Positions 17,783 to 26,752 of a stretch of 64,000 nt of DNA are shown one piece after another. Location: positions 53,987-117,986 of the forward strand of contig NZ_ATWF01000001.1 in NCBI RefSeq assembly GCF_000421105.1, read 5' to 3'. Made by a program: the position numbers and the translations under genes. Below the pieces are notes generated by a model. The model saw only the letters and a list, made by a program, of their open reading frames with translations. It was not told the origin of the DNA and did no database searches. Within the stretch, counting starts at the first letter, position 1. Each line of letters begins with the position of its first letter. The stretch is from Limisalsivibrio acetivorans. GTDB lineage: Bacteria > Chrysiogenota > Deferribacteres > Deferribacterales > Geovibrionaceae.

Positions 17783-20149
17783 CTAGCTCTCTCCTCCACT
17801 GATATACTGCTGAACATCCACTTCGTCTATCTGTTCAGGTTTTAGGGTTTTTTCTGCATATTCCCTGTAGATACCGGAGGTTAGAAAGAGTTCAAATATT
17901 TCCGAATCGATCTTGTCTTCCTTTGCCATGAAGCTGAGGATCTTTACTGATTCTGAAAGTTTCTTTGGGGCTTTGTATGGTCTATCCGCCGCTGTTAGCG
18001 CTTCGAAGATATCCGCAACAGCCATTATTCTGGCTGGGACGCTCATCTCATCCCTTGTGAGCCTGCGGGGGTAACCTGTTCCGTCCATCGTCTCATGATG
18101 CGCTCCGGCGTATTCAGGAACATTTGAAAGATTCTGCGGGAATGGGAGTTCCTCAAGCATCCGGATGCTCATGATCATATGCTCGTTTATCTTGTAGCGC
18201 TCCTCTTCGGTGAGTGTACCTCTTTGGGTGCTAAGGTTGTACAGTTCCCCTTTGTTATAAAGGTTTTGAGGAACATCCACCTTGAAGCCGAGGGCTTCGA
18301 AATCCTTTGTATCATCATCGGATCGGGCAGAGACGTGGAAGGGGGCATCCATGAGAACGTTTTCCTCTTGGGGGAGGTCTCCCGATTCTTTGAGTTGTTT
18401 ATCCTCCTCGAAGGAGAGCCCTGCTGTTCTGTCGAAGTATGGTTTCCAAGTTCTTTCTGCGATCTGCCTCAGCCTTTCAAGATCATCATCGGTAACGAAA
18501 TGATCCCCGTTGTTCAGGAAGGCAGTGAACTCAAAGTCCTTTTTCAGCTTATCCTTTTCACCATCAAGCCATTTGTTTACCTCATCCCTTTCTTCGCCGT
18601 TAATGATCCTTTCGCACGCCTCAATCTCTTTGTCCCTAAGGAGAACCTCAAAGCGTGTGCGTATCTCATGGATGCGGTTGTAAATCGTTTCTAGCTTTAC
18701 TGATTTATCCATAATATGATCGGGGATAACTAATTTCCCGCAGTCGTGAAGCCATGCGCCAATGTAGAGTTCGCGCCAGTCATCCTCGCTTTTGAGAGTG
18801 AAGTCCTTGAGAGCTCCCTGTTTCGAATCCGATGCGGCTTTTGCCAGCATCTCAGTAAGCACGGGTACTCTGCGGCAGTGTCCGCCTGTGTATTTGGACT
18901 TATTGTCCACAGCTTCTGCGATAAGCTTGATGAAGGAATCGAAAAGCTCCTGCTGGGCCTTCTGATAGGCTTCGATATCGCCGGACATATGTACCAGAGA
19001 TGTGGAAAGCTCCTGATATTCTTTGATAATCGTTTTTATACCCTTGACTTTGGAAAACTCCCGCTTACTTACCAGCTCGTTCTCCCCCATGAGCTCACGA
19101 AGGGGACGGACTATGATATAACTGCTGAACATTATCAGCGGTATGATGATTACTGAGAGGAGCAGGGTCACCATAAACGATATCGTTATTATGCGTATGT
19201 AAGGACCGGCCATCACACTGTAAGGCACAGCGATAACAATCTTTGCAGACTCCCAGAAACCATCGGTCACGGGAGTTGTTTCGACGAGATACTCAACTCC
19301 GTTAACATCAGCCTTCAGCACCCCTCTGCCTTCGCTGAGGAGATCTTCGCTGTATTCATTAAAAAGGTTTATATCTGAACCGCCTGCTGCGGCAATGAAC
19401 TCGTTGGAGCTGTCCAGAAGGAAGATGCCTGTTTGCTCATAAACCTTCTCCGATTCCAGAATGGAAGAAAGAGAATGCAGTGAAACATCTGCGGCTAGTA
19501 CCACATCCTTGCCGGATATATGCTTTGCATATGTAACGCCTGCTTTTTTCAGATTGCTGAATACGTATGGTTCTGTGCGTATGGTTTTGTCGCTTTCTAT
19601 GGCAGAGCGGTACCATGGACGGTTTACGGGGTTGTACTCAGTCTCTTCTATCCTTGAGCGAATCAGTTTCTTAGCATCATCAAGGAAATAAGTATACTTA
19701 AGCCCTGTACCACCCGGGATCATGATTATACACCACCGGGCATTTTCCGGTGCCAGAAAGGTTGAGCGGATGTTATTTCCAATCTCAAGGTTTACGATCT
19801 CAAAGAAGCTTCCGTCACTATGTCCGGTATACAGGGCGTAAAGGTCGGGCATGTTTTCAAGCATCCGGGTAAAAGAAGCTGTCAGGGGGTGTTTCCTTTC
19901 GGTATCCGGCGGAACAGCAATGTCAGGATGAACCTCAAGATAGTTCACAACGGCGGATGTTCTTTCATCAAAACCCATAATTCCCTGTTTTATGTCCTCA
20001 GATATGGTGGCGAAATGGTCCTCTGTGGCGGATATGGCCATCTTGTTGCTGTAGTAATACTGAACTGTCATAACGAGCAGTACGCCTATTACTGCCACAG
20101 CAATGAAGTTCATGATTATACTGATTCGGATAGGGATCGATTTAAACAT
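17783..20149 (-). CDS. membrane Cache-sensor HD-GYP phosphodiesterase
   Basis: This 788-residue protein has an N-terminal membrane helix (about 8-28), a periplasmic double-Cache-like sensor (about 35-300), a second membrane helix (about 310-335), a short linker and an HD-GYP domain. The HD pair is in LHDCGK near residue 468 and the HHETMDGTGYP signature lies near residue 683. These are normally about 60 residues apart; here about 215 intervene, so roughly 150 extra residues are inserted in the catalytic domain. The active-site motifs remain, so c-di-GMP hydrolysis is plausible. It heads a unit with the exported protein at 17324. Confidence 0.85.
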   Translation of the reverse strand: MFKSIPIRISIIMNFIAVAVIGVLLVMTVQYYYSNKMAISATEDHFATISEDIKQGIMGFDERTSAVVNYLEVHPDIAVPPDTERKHPLTASFTRMLENMPDLYALYTGHSDGSFFEIVNLEIGNNIRSTFLAPENARWCIIMIPGGTGLKYTYFLDDAKKLIRSRIEETEYNPVNRPWYRSAIESDKTIRTEPYVFSNLKKAGVTYAKHISGKDVVLAADVSLHSLSSILESEKVYEQTGIFLLDSSNEFIAAAGGSDINLFNEYSEDLLSEGRGVLKADVNGVEYLVETTPVTDGFWESAKIVIAVPYSVMAGPYIRIITISFMVTLLLSVIIIPLIMFSSYIIVRPLRELMGENELVSKREFSKVKGIKTIIKEYQELSTSLVHMSGDIEAYQKAQQELFDSFIKLIAEAVDNKSKYTGGHCRRVPVLTEMLAKAASDSKQGALKDFTLKSEDDWRELYIGAWLHDCGKLVIPDHIMDKSVKLETIYNRIHEIRTRFEVLLRDKEIEACERIINGEERDEVNKWLDGEKDKLKKDFEFTAFLNNGDHFVTDDDLERLRQIAERTWKPYFDRTAGLSFEEDKQLKESGDLPQEENVLMDAPFHVSARSDDDTKDFEALGFKVDVPQNLYNKGELYNLSTQRGTLTEEERYKINEHMIMSIRMLEELPFPQNLSNVPEYAGAHHETMDGTGYPRRLTRDEMSVPARIMAVADIFEALTAADRPYKAPKKLSESVKILSFMAKEDKIDSEIFELFLTSGIYREYAEKTLKPEQIDEVDVQQYISGGES

Positions 20150-20223
20150 GGCACAACCTGAAGTGTATTTATACAGTATTAGTATTTATAACACACAGGT
20201 TTGCTGTTTTCTATCAAACAGGA

Positions 20224-21138
20224 CTACAGAAAAATATCCGAAATCTGGATAACCAGTGTGAGGGTTATTCCTGAAAGCGCTGTGGTCGCAAAGATGATGC
20301 CTGCAAGGATATCAGGTGAACGGTTGAACTTGATCGCCAGCATAAGGGTTAGGATAGCTGTCGGGGAGGATGTTTGAAGCAGAGCGGTTTTGCCTTCCAG
20401 TTCTGTTATCCCAACAAAAATGAGGATAGGGGCAGCTATGAGCGGGGAGAGAATAAGCCTAATAATGGTTGCCGAACTAAGAACCTTAAGGTTTACCTTC
20501 TTGAGGTTTATGTTTGCGAGTTGCAGGCCCAGTATGAAAAGCATCATCGGTATGGCTGCCTGCCCCAGAAGCCCGAAGCTCTTCTCGGCAAAGGAGGGGA
20601 GCGGGATCTTCAGTGTAGTAAACACCATCGCCGCAATAAAGGCATGGAACAGAGGCATTTTCAGCATATCCTTCACCGATTCCTTGATGCTGTGCTGGTT
20701 GCTGCTTATGAGTATGCCCAGGGTGAGTATCGGGAAAACGAATGTTACGAAGTATATAACAGAATAGGGGAGCGTTCCCTCACCGTAGGTAAAGATAATG
20801 AGCGGAATCCCGAAGTTGCCGGAGTTTATCATGGATGTGCCAAGTATGAGGGATATACGTTCGTTTGTATTCAATCTCAGCAGGAGTGCCGTCAGGTATG
20901 ACAGACCTATCAGGGCAGCCATGAGAAGAGCCATGAACATAAAGGGCTTAATGAGCACATCCACTTGCACCGACTGCCTGTACAGGTTATCGAAAACCAT
21001 TATGGGTGCGAGGATGGTCAGGGTTAGATCGCTGATCGCTTTGATGTTGGGCTGATACTTCTTCTGATAGATGAATGCCAGGCCAATAAGAAAGAATATG
21101 GGCAGAATCGACTGCTCGAAGATTATCAGGAATTCCAT
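20224..21138 (-). CDS. AEC family auxin efflux carrier-type transporter
   Basis: This 304-residue membrane protein shows about ten hydrophobic helices in two halves. Family-typical segments include INSGNFGIPL and TSSPTAILTLMLAIKF, with the broken helix between the halves. AEC carriers export or import small carboxylates or amino acids. The gene lies 74 bases upstream of the HD-GYP gene on the same strand. The substrate is not deducible. Confidence 0.85.
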   Translation of the reverse strand: MEFLIIFEQSILPIFFLIGLAFIYQKKYQPNIKAISDLTLTILAPIMVFDNLYRQSVQVDVLIKPFMFMALLMAALIGLSYLTALLLRLNTNERISLILGTSMINSGNFGIPLIIFTYGEGTLPYSVIYFVTFVFPILTLGILISSNQHSIKESVKDMLKMPLFHAFIAAMVFTTLKIPLPSFAEKSFGLLGQAAIPMMLFILGLQLANINLKKVNLKVLSSATIIRLILSPLIAAPILIFVGITELEGKTALLQTSSPTAILTLMLAIKFNRSPDILAGIIFATTALSGITLTLVIQISDIFL

Positions 21139-21553
21139 AGCAGAGAGCTTAATCTAAAGATGGTAAAATGCCAATACAATAGTTTTGATTTAATAGTGTG
21201 TAGTTTCTATAGCGTATTAATATGGCACATTCCATGGGTTTAATCGGTAGCTATAACGTTTACACTTGAGAGAAAACAACGTGATACATGAAATGGAATT
21301 CCGTCAATAAGTAGACTAAAAGCCAGTAACTTATTTGGCCATAAAAGCTCTTAATCTTTCCCGAATGTTTTACAGCCGAATAAGCTCTTTTGGAACCGCC
21401 ATCTCTTACGAATTTATGAATATAAATGAGTGACAATGGCGGATGTAAAACCCTGAGGGAATAGTTTTGCATACTTTTCTAAAAAGTATGTGGCGCATAA
21501 GCGCAAAACAAATAAATTAGTGACTAATTTCGAATATAAGTATGAAAGAAAAA

Positions 21554-21600
21554 GATCGCTGGGAACTTTTTAGGGAAAAATCTCCCCTTAGGATCCCCTT
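21554..21600. repeat. module A variant (GATCGCTGGGAACTTTTTAGGG...)
   Basis: It starts with the same 23 bases as the module at 21791-21843, then diverges. The GGGAA...TCCCC hairpin layout is preserved with different bases in the arms. Confidence 0.6.
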
Positions 21601-21625
21601 AAAAACCCATTTTAAGATAATTATC

Positions 21626-21778
21626 AAGGTTGAAGCGAATAAAGCCAACATGGATGTTGGCTCTGAAGGCGTAGCTGAATTGAATTGTATTCAATTCACG
21701 AAGCCGGAAGTAAGCGGAGCGAAGGCCTTGCCAAGTGTAGCGGCAATGGAATTTCCATGGATGGTAAATTCCATAGAT
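21626..21778 (+). repeat. structured dispersed repeat, copy 1 (short form)
   Basis: About 153 bases are shared with copies 2 and 3. The hairpins are CCAACAT/ATGTTGG, then AATTGAAT-TGT-ATTCAATT (21678-21696), and a long ATGGAATTTCCAT/ATGGTAAATTCCAT stem. The second stem differs from copies 2 and 3 at three positions on each side, all compensatory. The GC hairpin and the 5' hairpin of copies 2 and 3 are absent. Confidence 0.85.
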
Positions 21779-21790
21779 TAGTAAAACTAA

Positions 21791-21843
21791 GATCGCTGGG
21801 AACTTTTTAGGGAACAAAGTTCCCCGCACCCCTCAAAAACTCA
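21791..21843. repeat. module A, uninterrupted copy
   Basis: This is the uninterrupted form of the sequence into which the IS30 element inserted at 42781/43855. It contains a GGGAAC-AAA-GTTCCC-like hairpin. Confidence 0.75.
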
Positions 21844-21900
21844 TCTTTATCTATATGACTAATAAGAGATATTTAGGGGAAATCTCCCCTCAGCATACCC

Positions 21901-22518
21901 TTACAGCACCTCGTACGTGCAAAGCTTGCAGCTGACGTTTTCGCCGGAAAAATACACCGCATCGGTCATCTCCTTAAGCTCCCAGAGTTTCTTTGCCTCC
22001 ATCTCCACCATCTTCTCCCGATAGTTGAGATCGTCATACGCTCCTTCTCTAACAGTAAAGACGATATGCCCACCGGGCTTAACGAGACTGAGTATCCTTT
22101 CGAAGGCGTCGCTTTCCACATGGCCGTAAGTGAATGTGCCCACGCATATCAACGCATCGTAGGCCTTTTCCTTCAAATCAAGGGGCATGGTGAGATCAGC
22201 ATGGAAGAGGTTGTCGTATATATCCTTTTCACCAGCTACTTCCAGCATATCCTTTGAGTAATCAAGGCCATGGATGCCGCAGAAGCCGTTTTTACATAGC
22301 AGGCTCCCCACAAGGCCAGTTCCGCAGCCAACATCGATAACCTTTGCATCGGAATCAACATACTTAAGAAAGGTGTTAACGCTCTCAACAGGAGCCTGAT
22401 AGCCGAACTCCTCCAGATCACCGTCATACTCTCTGGCCCATTCGTTATAGGCCTCCATCAGTTCTTCTTTGGTTTTTGCTGTGTAAACCTTTTTAAGGAT
22501 CGATTTCTCTGTGTTCAT
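21901..22518 (-). CDS. class I SAM-dependent methyltransferase
   Basis: This 205-residue protein has a Rossmann-type methyltransferase fold: glycine motif VIDVGCGTGLVG, then an acidic strand end (GLDYSKDML) and ICVGTFTYGHV. The substrate is unknown; related short methyltransferases act on small metabolites or proteins. A Cys pair closes the protein (VSCKLCTYEVL). It stands alone, with structured repeats immediately after its stop codon. Confidence 0.8.
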   Translation of the reverse strand: MNTEKSILKKVYTAKTKEELMEAYNEWAREYDGDLEEFGYQAPVESVNTFLKYVDSDAKVIDVGCGTGLVGSLLCKNGFCGIHGLDYSKDMLEVAGEKDIYDNLFHADLTMPLDLKEKAYDALICVGTFTYGHVESDAFERILSLVKPGGHIVFTVREGAYDDLNYREKMVEMEAKKLWELKEMTDAVYFSGENVSCKLCTYEVL

Positions 22519-22638
22519 AGCTTATCTCTCACCTGAATATTTCATGCTGAAATAGATTATATATAAAAGAGATGGGTGTCAAGTGGGGGGAGACGTATGT
22601 GAGCACAGGTTGTCATAGGAATAATTTCAAGAAAAGCT

Positions 22639-22666
22639 TTGAAAGGCTTTGATTATGGGATAATAT
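22639..22666 (+). promoter_or_regulatory. candidate sigma-70 promoter of the aminotransferase gene
   Basis: TTGAAA (22639-22644), a 16-base spacer and TAATAT (22661-22666) lie 37 bases before the ATG at 22704. Confidence 0.55.
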
Positions 22667-22703
22667 TTTTGCAGTTAGTAACATTAGCTCACAGGGGGGT
22701 GTT

Positions 22704-23879
22704 ATGGAACATGTATTTTTCTGTACTGGTCATGAGCTTAAGATTAAGAATGCCGTTAAGGCTGAGGGACTTTACATTACAGATGACCAGGAGCGTAAGT
22801 ATCTAGATCTAGAGTCCGGTGTTTGGTGCACATCCATAGGGCACGGCAACCCCTATGTTAACGATGCTGTAAAGGAGCAGATCGACAAATTAATTCATGC
22901 CGGGTTCTGCTATTCCAGTGAGATTATGGAGTATGCGGCAAAAGAGCTTTTGCGTGTGGCAGGAATGGAGGATGGCAAGTGTGTTTTTCTCTGTTCTGGC
23001 AGTGAAGGTGTGGAAGTTACGAGGCAGATGTCTAGAACCCTTACAGGCAGGGGACTCTCCATGACTCTCCACGATTCCTATCTCGGGTCATATTCATCTT
23101 TATCAGAAGAGAGTGGTGGTTGGTTTCTCCTTGACTGGGAGAGATGTAAAAACTGCCCTGTTCAACAGACGTGTGATGAAACCTGCCATTTGTTCGCTGA
23201 GGTGCCTGAGGATATCTCTGAATTCATCTTCGAACCGGGGAGTTCCTCCGGTTTAGTTAACTTCCCGCCGGAGAAGATGATTGAGAACCTCGCTGACAAG
23301 GTGCGGGCCCTTGGAGGTAAGGTAATCGTAAACGAGGTGACCACGGGCGTTGGAAGGACGGGTAAATGGTTTGGTTTTCAGCATTATCGTATGGAGCCGG
23401 ATTTCATAGCTGTCGGTAAAGGTATAGGAAACGGATATCCGGTTAGTGCGGCGCTGCTGAAAGGGGAGGATGCGGAGAAGCTTCTCGATAAAGGGTTCCA
23501 TTATTCCCAGTCACATCAGAATGACCCGCTCGGTGCTTCCGTTGTTTTTTCCGTCATCCGTTTCATCGAGAACAGCGATCTTGTTACCCATGCCACGGTT
23601 TGCGGCGATTACCTCTACAAAGAGCTTGAGGGGCTTGTGGACGGAAAGCTGGTCACGGAACACAGGGGGAGAGGGTTGATGCACGTTCTGGAGTTTGCCG
23701 ATCCTGCAATGGTTCAGAGGGTCTATTCTGAGCTTATTGAGAAGGGTTATATCGTAGGGAACAGGGGCAGGGCACTGCGCATCGATCCGCCGCTGATTAT
23801 TGAGCAAAACGAACTTGAAGTCTTTTTGGATGTATTCAGGGATGTTTTGATGGGTCTCAGCGACACTAAGCCTGCCTGA
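22704..23879 (+). CDS. class III PLP aminotransferase with a four-cysteine insertion
   Basis: This 391-residue protein follows the class III aminotransferase plan: SGSEGVEVTRQ phosphate binding, NEVTTGVGRTG, and the PLP lysine K239 in VGKGIGNGYP. Two features are unusual. The Asp that normally contacts the PLP ring nitrogen is Asn210, and an insertion carries C148, C151, C157 and C161 (C-x2-C-x5-C-x3-C), which could bind zinc or an Fe-S cluster. Amino donor and acceptor are unknown. It is a single gene with its own promoter whose 3' end overlaps the convergent chrA by 14 bases. Confidence 0.82.
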   Translation: MEHVFFCTGHELKIKNAVKAEGLYITDDQERKYLDLESGVWCTSIGHGNPYVNDAVKEQIDKLIHAGFCYSSEIMEYAAKELLRVAGMEDGKCVFLCSGSEGVEVTRQMSRTLTGRGLSMTLHDSYLGSYSSLSEESGGWFLLDWERCKNCPVQQTCDETCHLFAEVPEDISEFIFEPGSSSGLVNFPPEKMIENLADKVRALGGKVIVNEVTTGVGRTGKWFGFQHYRMEPDFIAVGKGIGNGYPVSAALLKGEDAEKLLDKGFHYSQSHQNDPLGASVVFSVIRFIENSDLVTHATVCGDYLYKELEGLVDGKLVTEHRGRGLMHVLEFADPAMVQRVYSELIEKGYIVGNRGRALRIDPPLIIEQNELEVFLDVFRDVLMGLSDTKPA

Positions 23880-25029
23880 AATATGCCATAGCTATACAGA
23901 AAAGAGCAGTTGCCCAGATGGGTGCTTTTGCGAATTTCAGCATTGCGAATGCTCCCATACAGACGGCAAAGTCGTAGGAAGAATGTACGCCCTTTACCCA
24001 TACAGGGTTGTACAGTGCTGCCAGAAGAATACCCACCACACCGGCATTAACCCCCTTAAGCGAGGCTGATGCCCAGTTCTTTGCGGAGAGATGATCCCAT
24101 ATGGGCAGAACAGCCGGCACGAGAAGGAAGGTGGACATGAAGATTCCTAGTAGGCAAACGAGACCGGTTATAAATCCGCCCGCTGTGGTTCCAACGAAGG
24201 CGGAGAAAGTGAAAAGGGGGCCAGGAACGAGCTGGGCGATGCCATAACCGGAAAGGAAAGTGTCGTCACCCAGAAACAGCCCACCCGCTGTCTCAGCCTG
24301 TAGAAGTGGGAGAACCACGTGACCTCCGCCGAAAACAATGGCTCCTGCCCGATAGAAAATCTCGAATAACCTTAAGCTTTCATTCCCCGATAATGCCGCT
24401 GCGGCGGGGAGTGCGACGAGTAGGGTGAAGAATATACCCAGCAGTGTTGCGGATCTGCCGTAGGGTATGATGCTATTCTGCTTCATTCTGGTTGGTTCAT
24501 TGTATATTAGGTAGCCCGCTCCCCCCGCGCAGAGGATAACGAGTACCTGTATAAGTGGATGCCCGGTTACAAGTACGGCGAAGGCTGAGGTGGCGGCGAG
24601 AATACGCAGGGGGTTGTCGGTGCAGAGCCTGCTCCCCATGGACCAGACCGCCTGGGCTACCACCGCAACGGTTAGCATGAGCAGGCCGGGTATGATAAAT
24701 GAGTCTCTCAGGAAAGAGAAGCTACTTAGGCCGTAAGCGGCAAGAACCATAACAACAACGGAGGGGAGTGTAAAGCCAAGCCATGCGGCAAACGCCCCCG
24801 GCATACCACCTTTTCTAAGGCCTATGGAAAACCCTGTCTGGCTGCTTGCAGGACCGGGGAGGAACTGACACATCGCTGTTATGTCGGCAAACTCTTTTTC
24901 ATCCAGCCATTTACGGGCTTGCACGAATTCCTTATGGAAGTAACCCATATGTGCAACAGGTCCCCCGAAGCTCCTCAGCCCAAGAGATAGAAATATGTAG
25001 AAGATCCTGATATTTTGCTTATTAATCAT
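23866..25029 (-). CDS. chrA: ChrA family chromate transporter
   Basis: This 387-residue inner-membrane protein consists of two homologous CHR halves. The first contains GLRSFGGPVAHMG and FLPGPASSQTG, the second FGGGHVVLPLL and QLVPGPLFTFSA. Long-chain ChrA proteins expel chromate by a proton-coupled route; family members without chromate function also exist. It is convergent with the aminotransferase gene, and no chromate regulator or reductase is adjacent. Confidence 0.9.
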   Translation of the reverse strand: MINKQNIRIFYIFLSLGLRSFGGPVAHMGYFHKEFVQARKWLDEKEFADITAMCQFLPGPASSQTGFSIGLRKGGMPGAFAAWLGFTLPSVVVMVLAAYGLSSFSFLRDSFIIPGLLMLTVAVVAQAVWSMGSRLCTDNPLRILAATSAFAVLVTGHPLIQVLVILCAGGAGYLIYNEPTRMKQNSIIPYGRSATLLGIFFTLLVALPAAAALSGNESLRLFEIFYRAGAIVFGGGHVVLPLLQAETAGGLFLGDDTFLSGYGIAQLVPGPLFTFSAFVGTTAGGFITGLVCLLGIFMSTFLLVPAVLPIWDHLSAKNWASASLKGVNAGVVGILLAALYNPVWVKGVHSSYDFAVCMGAFAMLKFAKAPIWATALFCIAMAYFRQA

Positions 25030-25567
25030 AGAGCCCTCTCATTCGTAATGGTAACAGTCCGGGGGGAGGGTTGCGTGGAAAAGTGGAACAAATATTTGTG
25101 AAATTGGCTCAGACCCTTAAGCGGTGGTACGCAGTTTCTTCTGTAATATCTGGGAGGCAGCAAGAAACATTCGTATCACTCTTTGCTGGAAGCTTGGGGT
25201 GGGTTCTAATAATTGTGCTGAAACTCAGGAGAAGTGGTGGTGGGTATAAGATCTTTCATGAACTACTCCAAAGGATTAGTATTAGGTTGCAATCATCATG
25301 ACTGATTACAACAGTTAAGGACAATAAAAAAGTTATTGGTAGTTGCCAATAATGTATTGTAATTAATATGAACCTATTAATCTGTATTAGAATATCCAAT
25401 AGATAGGGAAATATAATAGTAATAGCTCTCAGGAGGGGGTTCCCTCCTAGTCTGGGCGGTGCACTGGCACAAAAACTGGCACAATTTGACGATTTTTCGT
25501 AAGCAATGGCTTTTTTCAAATAAAAAAAGGCGAGCCAAGTGACTCGCCTTGCTAGCTTATTTATTAA
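25030..25567. other. non-coding stretch between chrA and tRNA-Arg
   Basis: No convincing gene is seen; a 76-codon frame at 25071-25301 has no ribosome site or family signal. A short direct repeat ACTGGCACAA occurs twice near 25460-25485. The tRNA terminator lies at 25522-25550. Confidence 0.5.
25522..25550 (-). terminator. rho-independent terminator of the tRNA-Arg gene
   Basis: A perfect 8-bp stem (25527-25534 with 25543-25550) is followed on the minus strand by a T-run (25522-25528). It lies 18 bases past the tRNA end. Confidence 0.85.
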
Positions 25568-25641
25568 CGCCCCCGGCACGATTCGAACGTGCGACCTTTG
25601 GATTAGGAATCCACTACTCTATCCTCCTGAGCTACGGGGGC
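25568..25641 (-). tRNA. tRNA-Arg (anticodon CCT)
   Basis: The minus strand folds into a complete cloverleaf: acceptor GCCCCCG/CGGGGGC, D arm with AGCTCAG, anticodon loop TTCCTAA giving CCT, and T arm GTTCGAATC. The discriminator is G and CCA is not encoded. It reads the AGG arginine codon. Confidence 0.96.
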
Positions 25642-25651
25642 GTGAACGAAT

Positions 25652-25680
25652 TTCATAACTGATACCCCACCCTATGTCAA
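25652..25680 (-). promoter_or_regulatory. promoter of tRNA-Arg
   Basis: On the minus strand TTGACA (25675-25680), a 17-base spacer and TATGAA (25652-25657) place the start a few bases before the tRNA 5' end. Confidence 0.75.
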
Positions 25681-25923
25681 GAAAAATTAATATTTTCATG
25701 GGATTCCATGGAATACTTCTTGTTTTTTTAAACTGAGCCTGTGGCAATAAGTTTCAATAACTTAATAATGAACAGAAGTTACCTTAGCAGCATGAGCCAC
25801 ATCCTTAAAATTATTTAATGATATTGATTATTTGTTCAGCAAGTGTGTATTACCTATCGTTCAGCTCTGTTTAAAAAACGGGAACCCTCCTGTTTTTCCA
25901 ATAGCTTATGCCTCCTCTTAGCC

Positions 25924-25953
25924 TTGCAAACCGGTTAAACTTCATGCTATTAT
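25924..25953 (+). promoter_or_regulatory. candidate promoter of the chemosensory operon
   Basis: TTGCAA (25924-25929), an 18-base spacer and TATTAT (25948-25953) end only 10 bases before the parA ATG. Transcription would start about 4 bases before the start codon, so the mRNA may be nearly leaderless. No Shine-Dalgarno sequence is visible. Confidence 0.45.
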
Positions 25954-25963
25954 CACATTCAAG

Positions 25964-26752
25964 ATGGCAGATATAATAACCTTCGCAAACAAAAAGGGGG
26001 GTAGCGGTAAAACCTCCACCGTCTTGAATGTGGGAGCTGTTCTCGGAAGCAAAGGGAACAGGGTGCTTCTTGTCGACTTGGATCCCCAGGCTCATCTCTC
26101 CTATTGGTCGGGCGTAAACACCTACGATACATATAAAAACATCTACAGTGTAATCCACGGTGACTACAGCTCGTCGGAAGCTGTCACCACAACTGAGCAC
26201 GGACTCTACGACATAATCCCCGCCTCCACCCATTTCTCACACAAGGATCTTAAACAGATTATAGACGGCAGGCAGGTTGAGGGAAAGCTGGCTAAAGCAT
26301 TGATAGATGTGAAGGATAAGTATGATATTATACTTATAGACACTCCGCCCACAGTTGCCGTGCTCACGCTGAACGCCCTTGTGGCATCCAGACATGTGCT
26401 TATACCGGTACTTCTCAACTTCCTTGCCATAGAAGGGCTTGCACAGCTCGCCCAGAACATATACAGGATAAACATGGCCCATAATCCTGATCTCAGGATA
26501 ATGGGCATAATCCCAAACCAGTACGACCTGCGGAGCAACCATGCGAGAAGGGTTGTAAGCGAATTGAATGAGAATTTCGGCGAGGATATGATATCCCCCC
26601 GTATACGTCATGACATCAAGGTCGCAGAAGCTCCAGAAGCGAGGCTCCCCATAAATTTATACGCGCCCAAGAGCCGCGGGGCTATGGACTTCAGTATTTT
26701 AGCCGATTATGTAATGGGTAAAATCAACGAGTCTGCGGGGGTGAAGACATGA
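25964..26752 (+). CDS. ParA family ATPase (chemosensory array positioning)
   Basis: This 262-residue ParA/MinD-type ATPase has the deviant Walker A KKGGSGKTS (K10-S18) and the switch motif ILIDTPPT. There is no adjacent parB and the gene lies within a chemosensory operon. ParA homologues in such settings (PpfA of Rhodobacter, ParC of Vibrio) distribute chemoreceptor clusters. The soluble receptor two genes downstream has a lysine/arginine-rich N-terminus, the usual form of a ParA-stimulating peptide. It overlaps the Hsp70-like gene by 4 bases. Confidence 0.88.
   Translation: MADIITFANKKGGSGKTSTVLNVGAVLGSKGNRVLLVDLDPQAHLSYWSGVNTYDTYKNIYSVIHGDYSSSEAVTTTEHGLYDIIPASTHFSHKDLKQIIDGRQVEGKLAKALIDVKDKYDIILIDTPPTVAVLTLNALVASRHVLIPVLLNFLAIEGLAQLAQNIYRINMAHNPDLRIMGIIPNQYDLRSNHARRVVSELNENFGEDMISPRIRHDIKVAEAPEARLPINLYAPKSRGAMDFSILADYVMGKINESAGVKT

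Larger units (their letters stand above)
21139..21900. other. 762-base non-coding region with hairpins and dispersed repeats
   Basis: 21139-21440 is AT-rich and I see no gene or clear signal. 21470-21490 forms a 9-bp hairpin (CATACTTTT with AAAAGTATG), followed by GCGC-ATAA-GCGC at 21493-21504. 21554-21890 is occupied by repeat modules also found near 42.5-44.1 kb. A short hairpin (21875-21890, AGGGGA/TCCCCT) lies just beyond the methyltransferase stop but lacks a T-run. Confidence 0.6.
25642..25963. other. intergenic region between tRNA-Arg and parA
   Basis: It holds the tRNA promoter on the minus strand and, at its right end, the candidate parA promoter. A 12-base palindrome ATTCCATGGAAT (25703-25714) is seen; nothing else is recognised. 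Confidence 0.5.

Noticed and set aside
21542-21781. Open frame running through repeat copy 1
   Set aside because: Differences between the copies change amino acids but keep hairpin pairing, and the frame has no start signal, so the repeat is probably structural rather than coding.
25071-25301. 76-codon open frame in the chrA-tRNA gap
   Set aside because: It starts at TTG, has no ribosome site and no recognisable family, and its neighbours suggest non-coding DNA.
25568-25641. tRNA-Arg as an integration site for a genomic island
   Set aside because: No integrase gene and no second copy of the tRNA 3' end were found in the window.
25703-25714. Palindrome ATTCCATGGAAT as a further copy of the hairpin repeat
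   Set aside because: It shares only the CCATGG core, has no loop and lacks the flanking repeat sequence.
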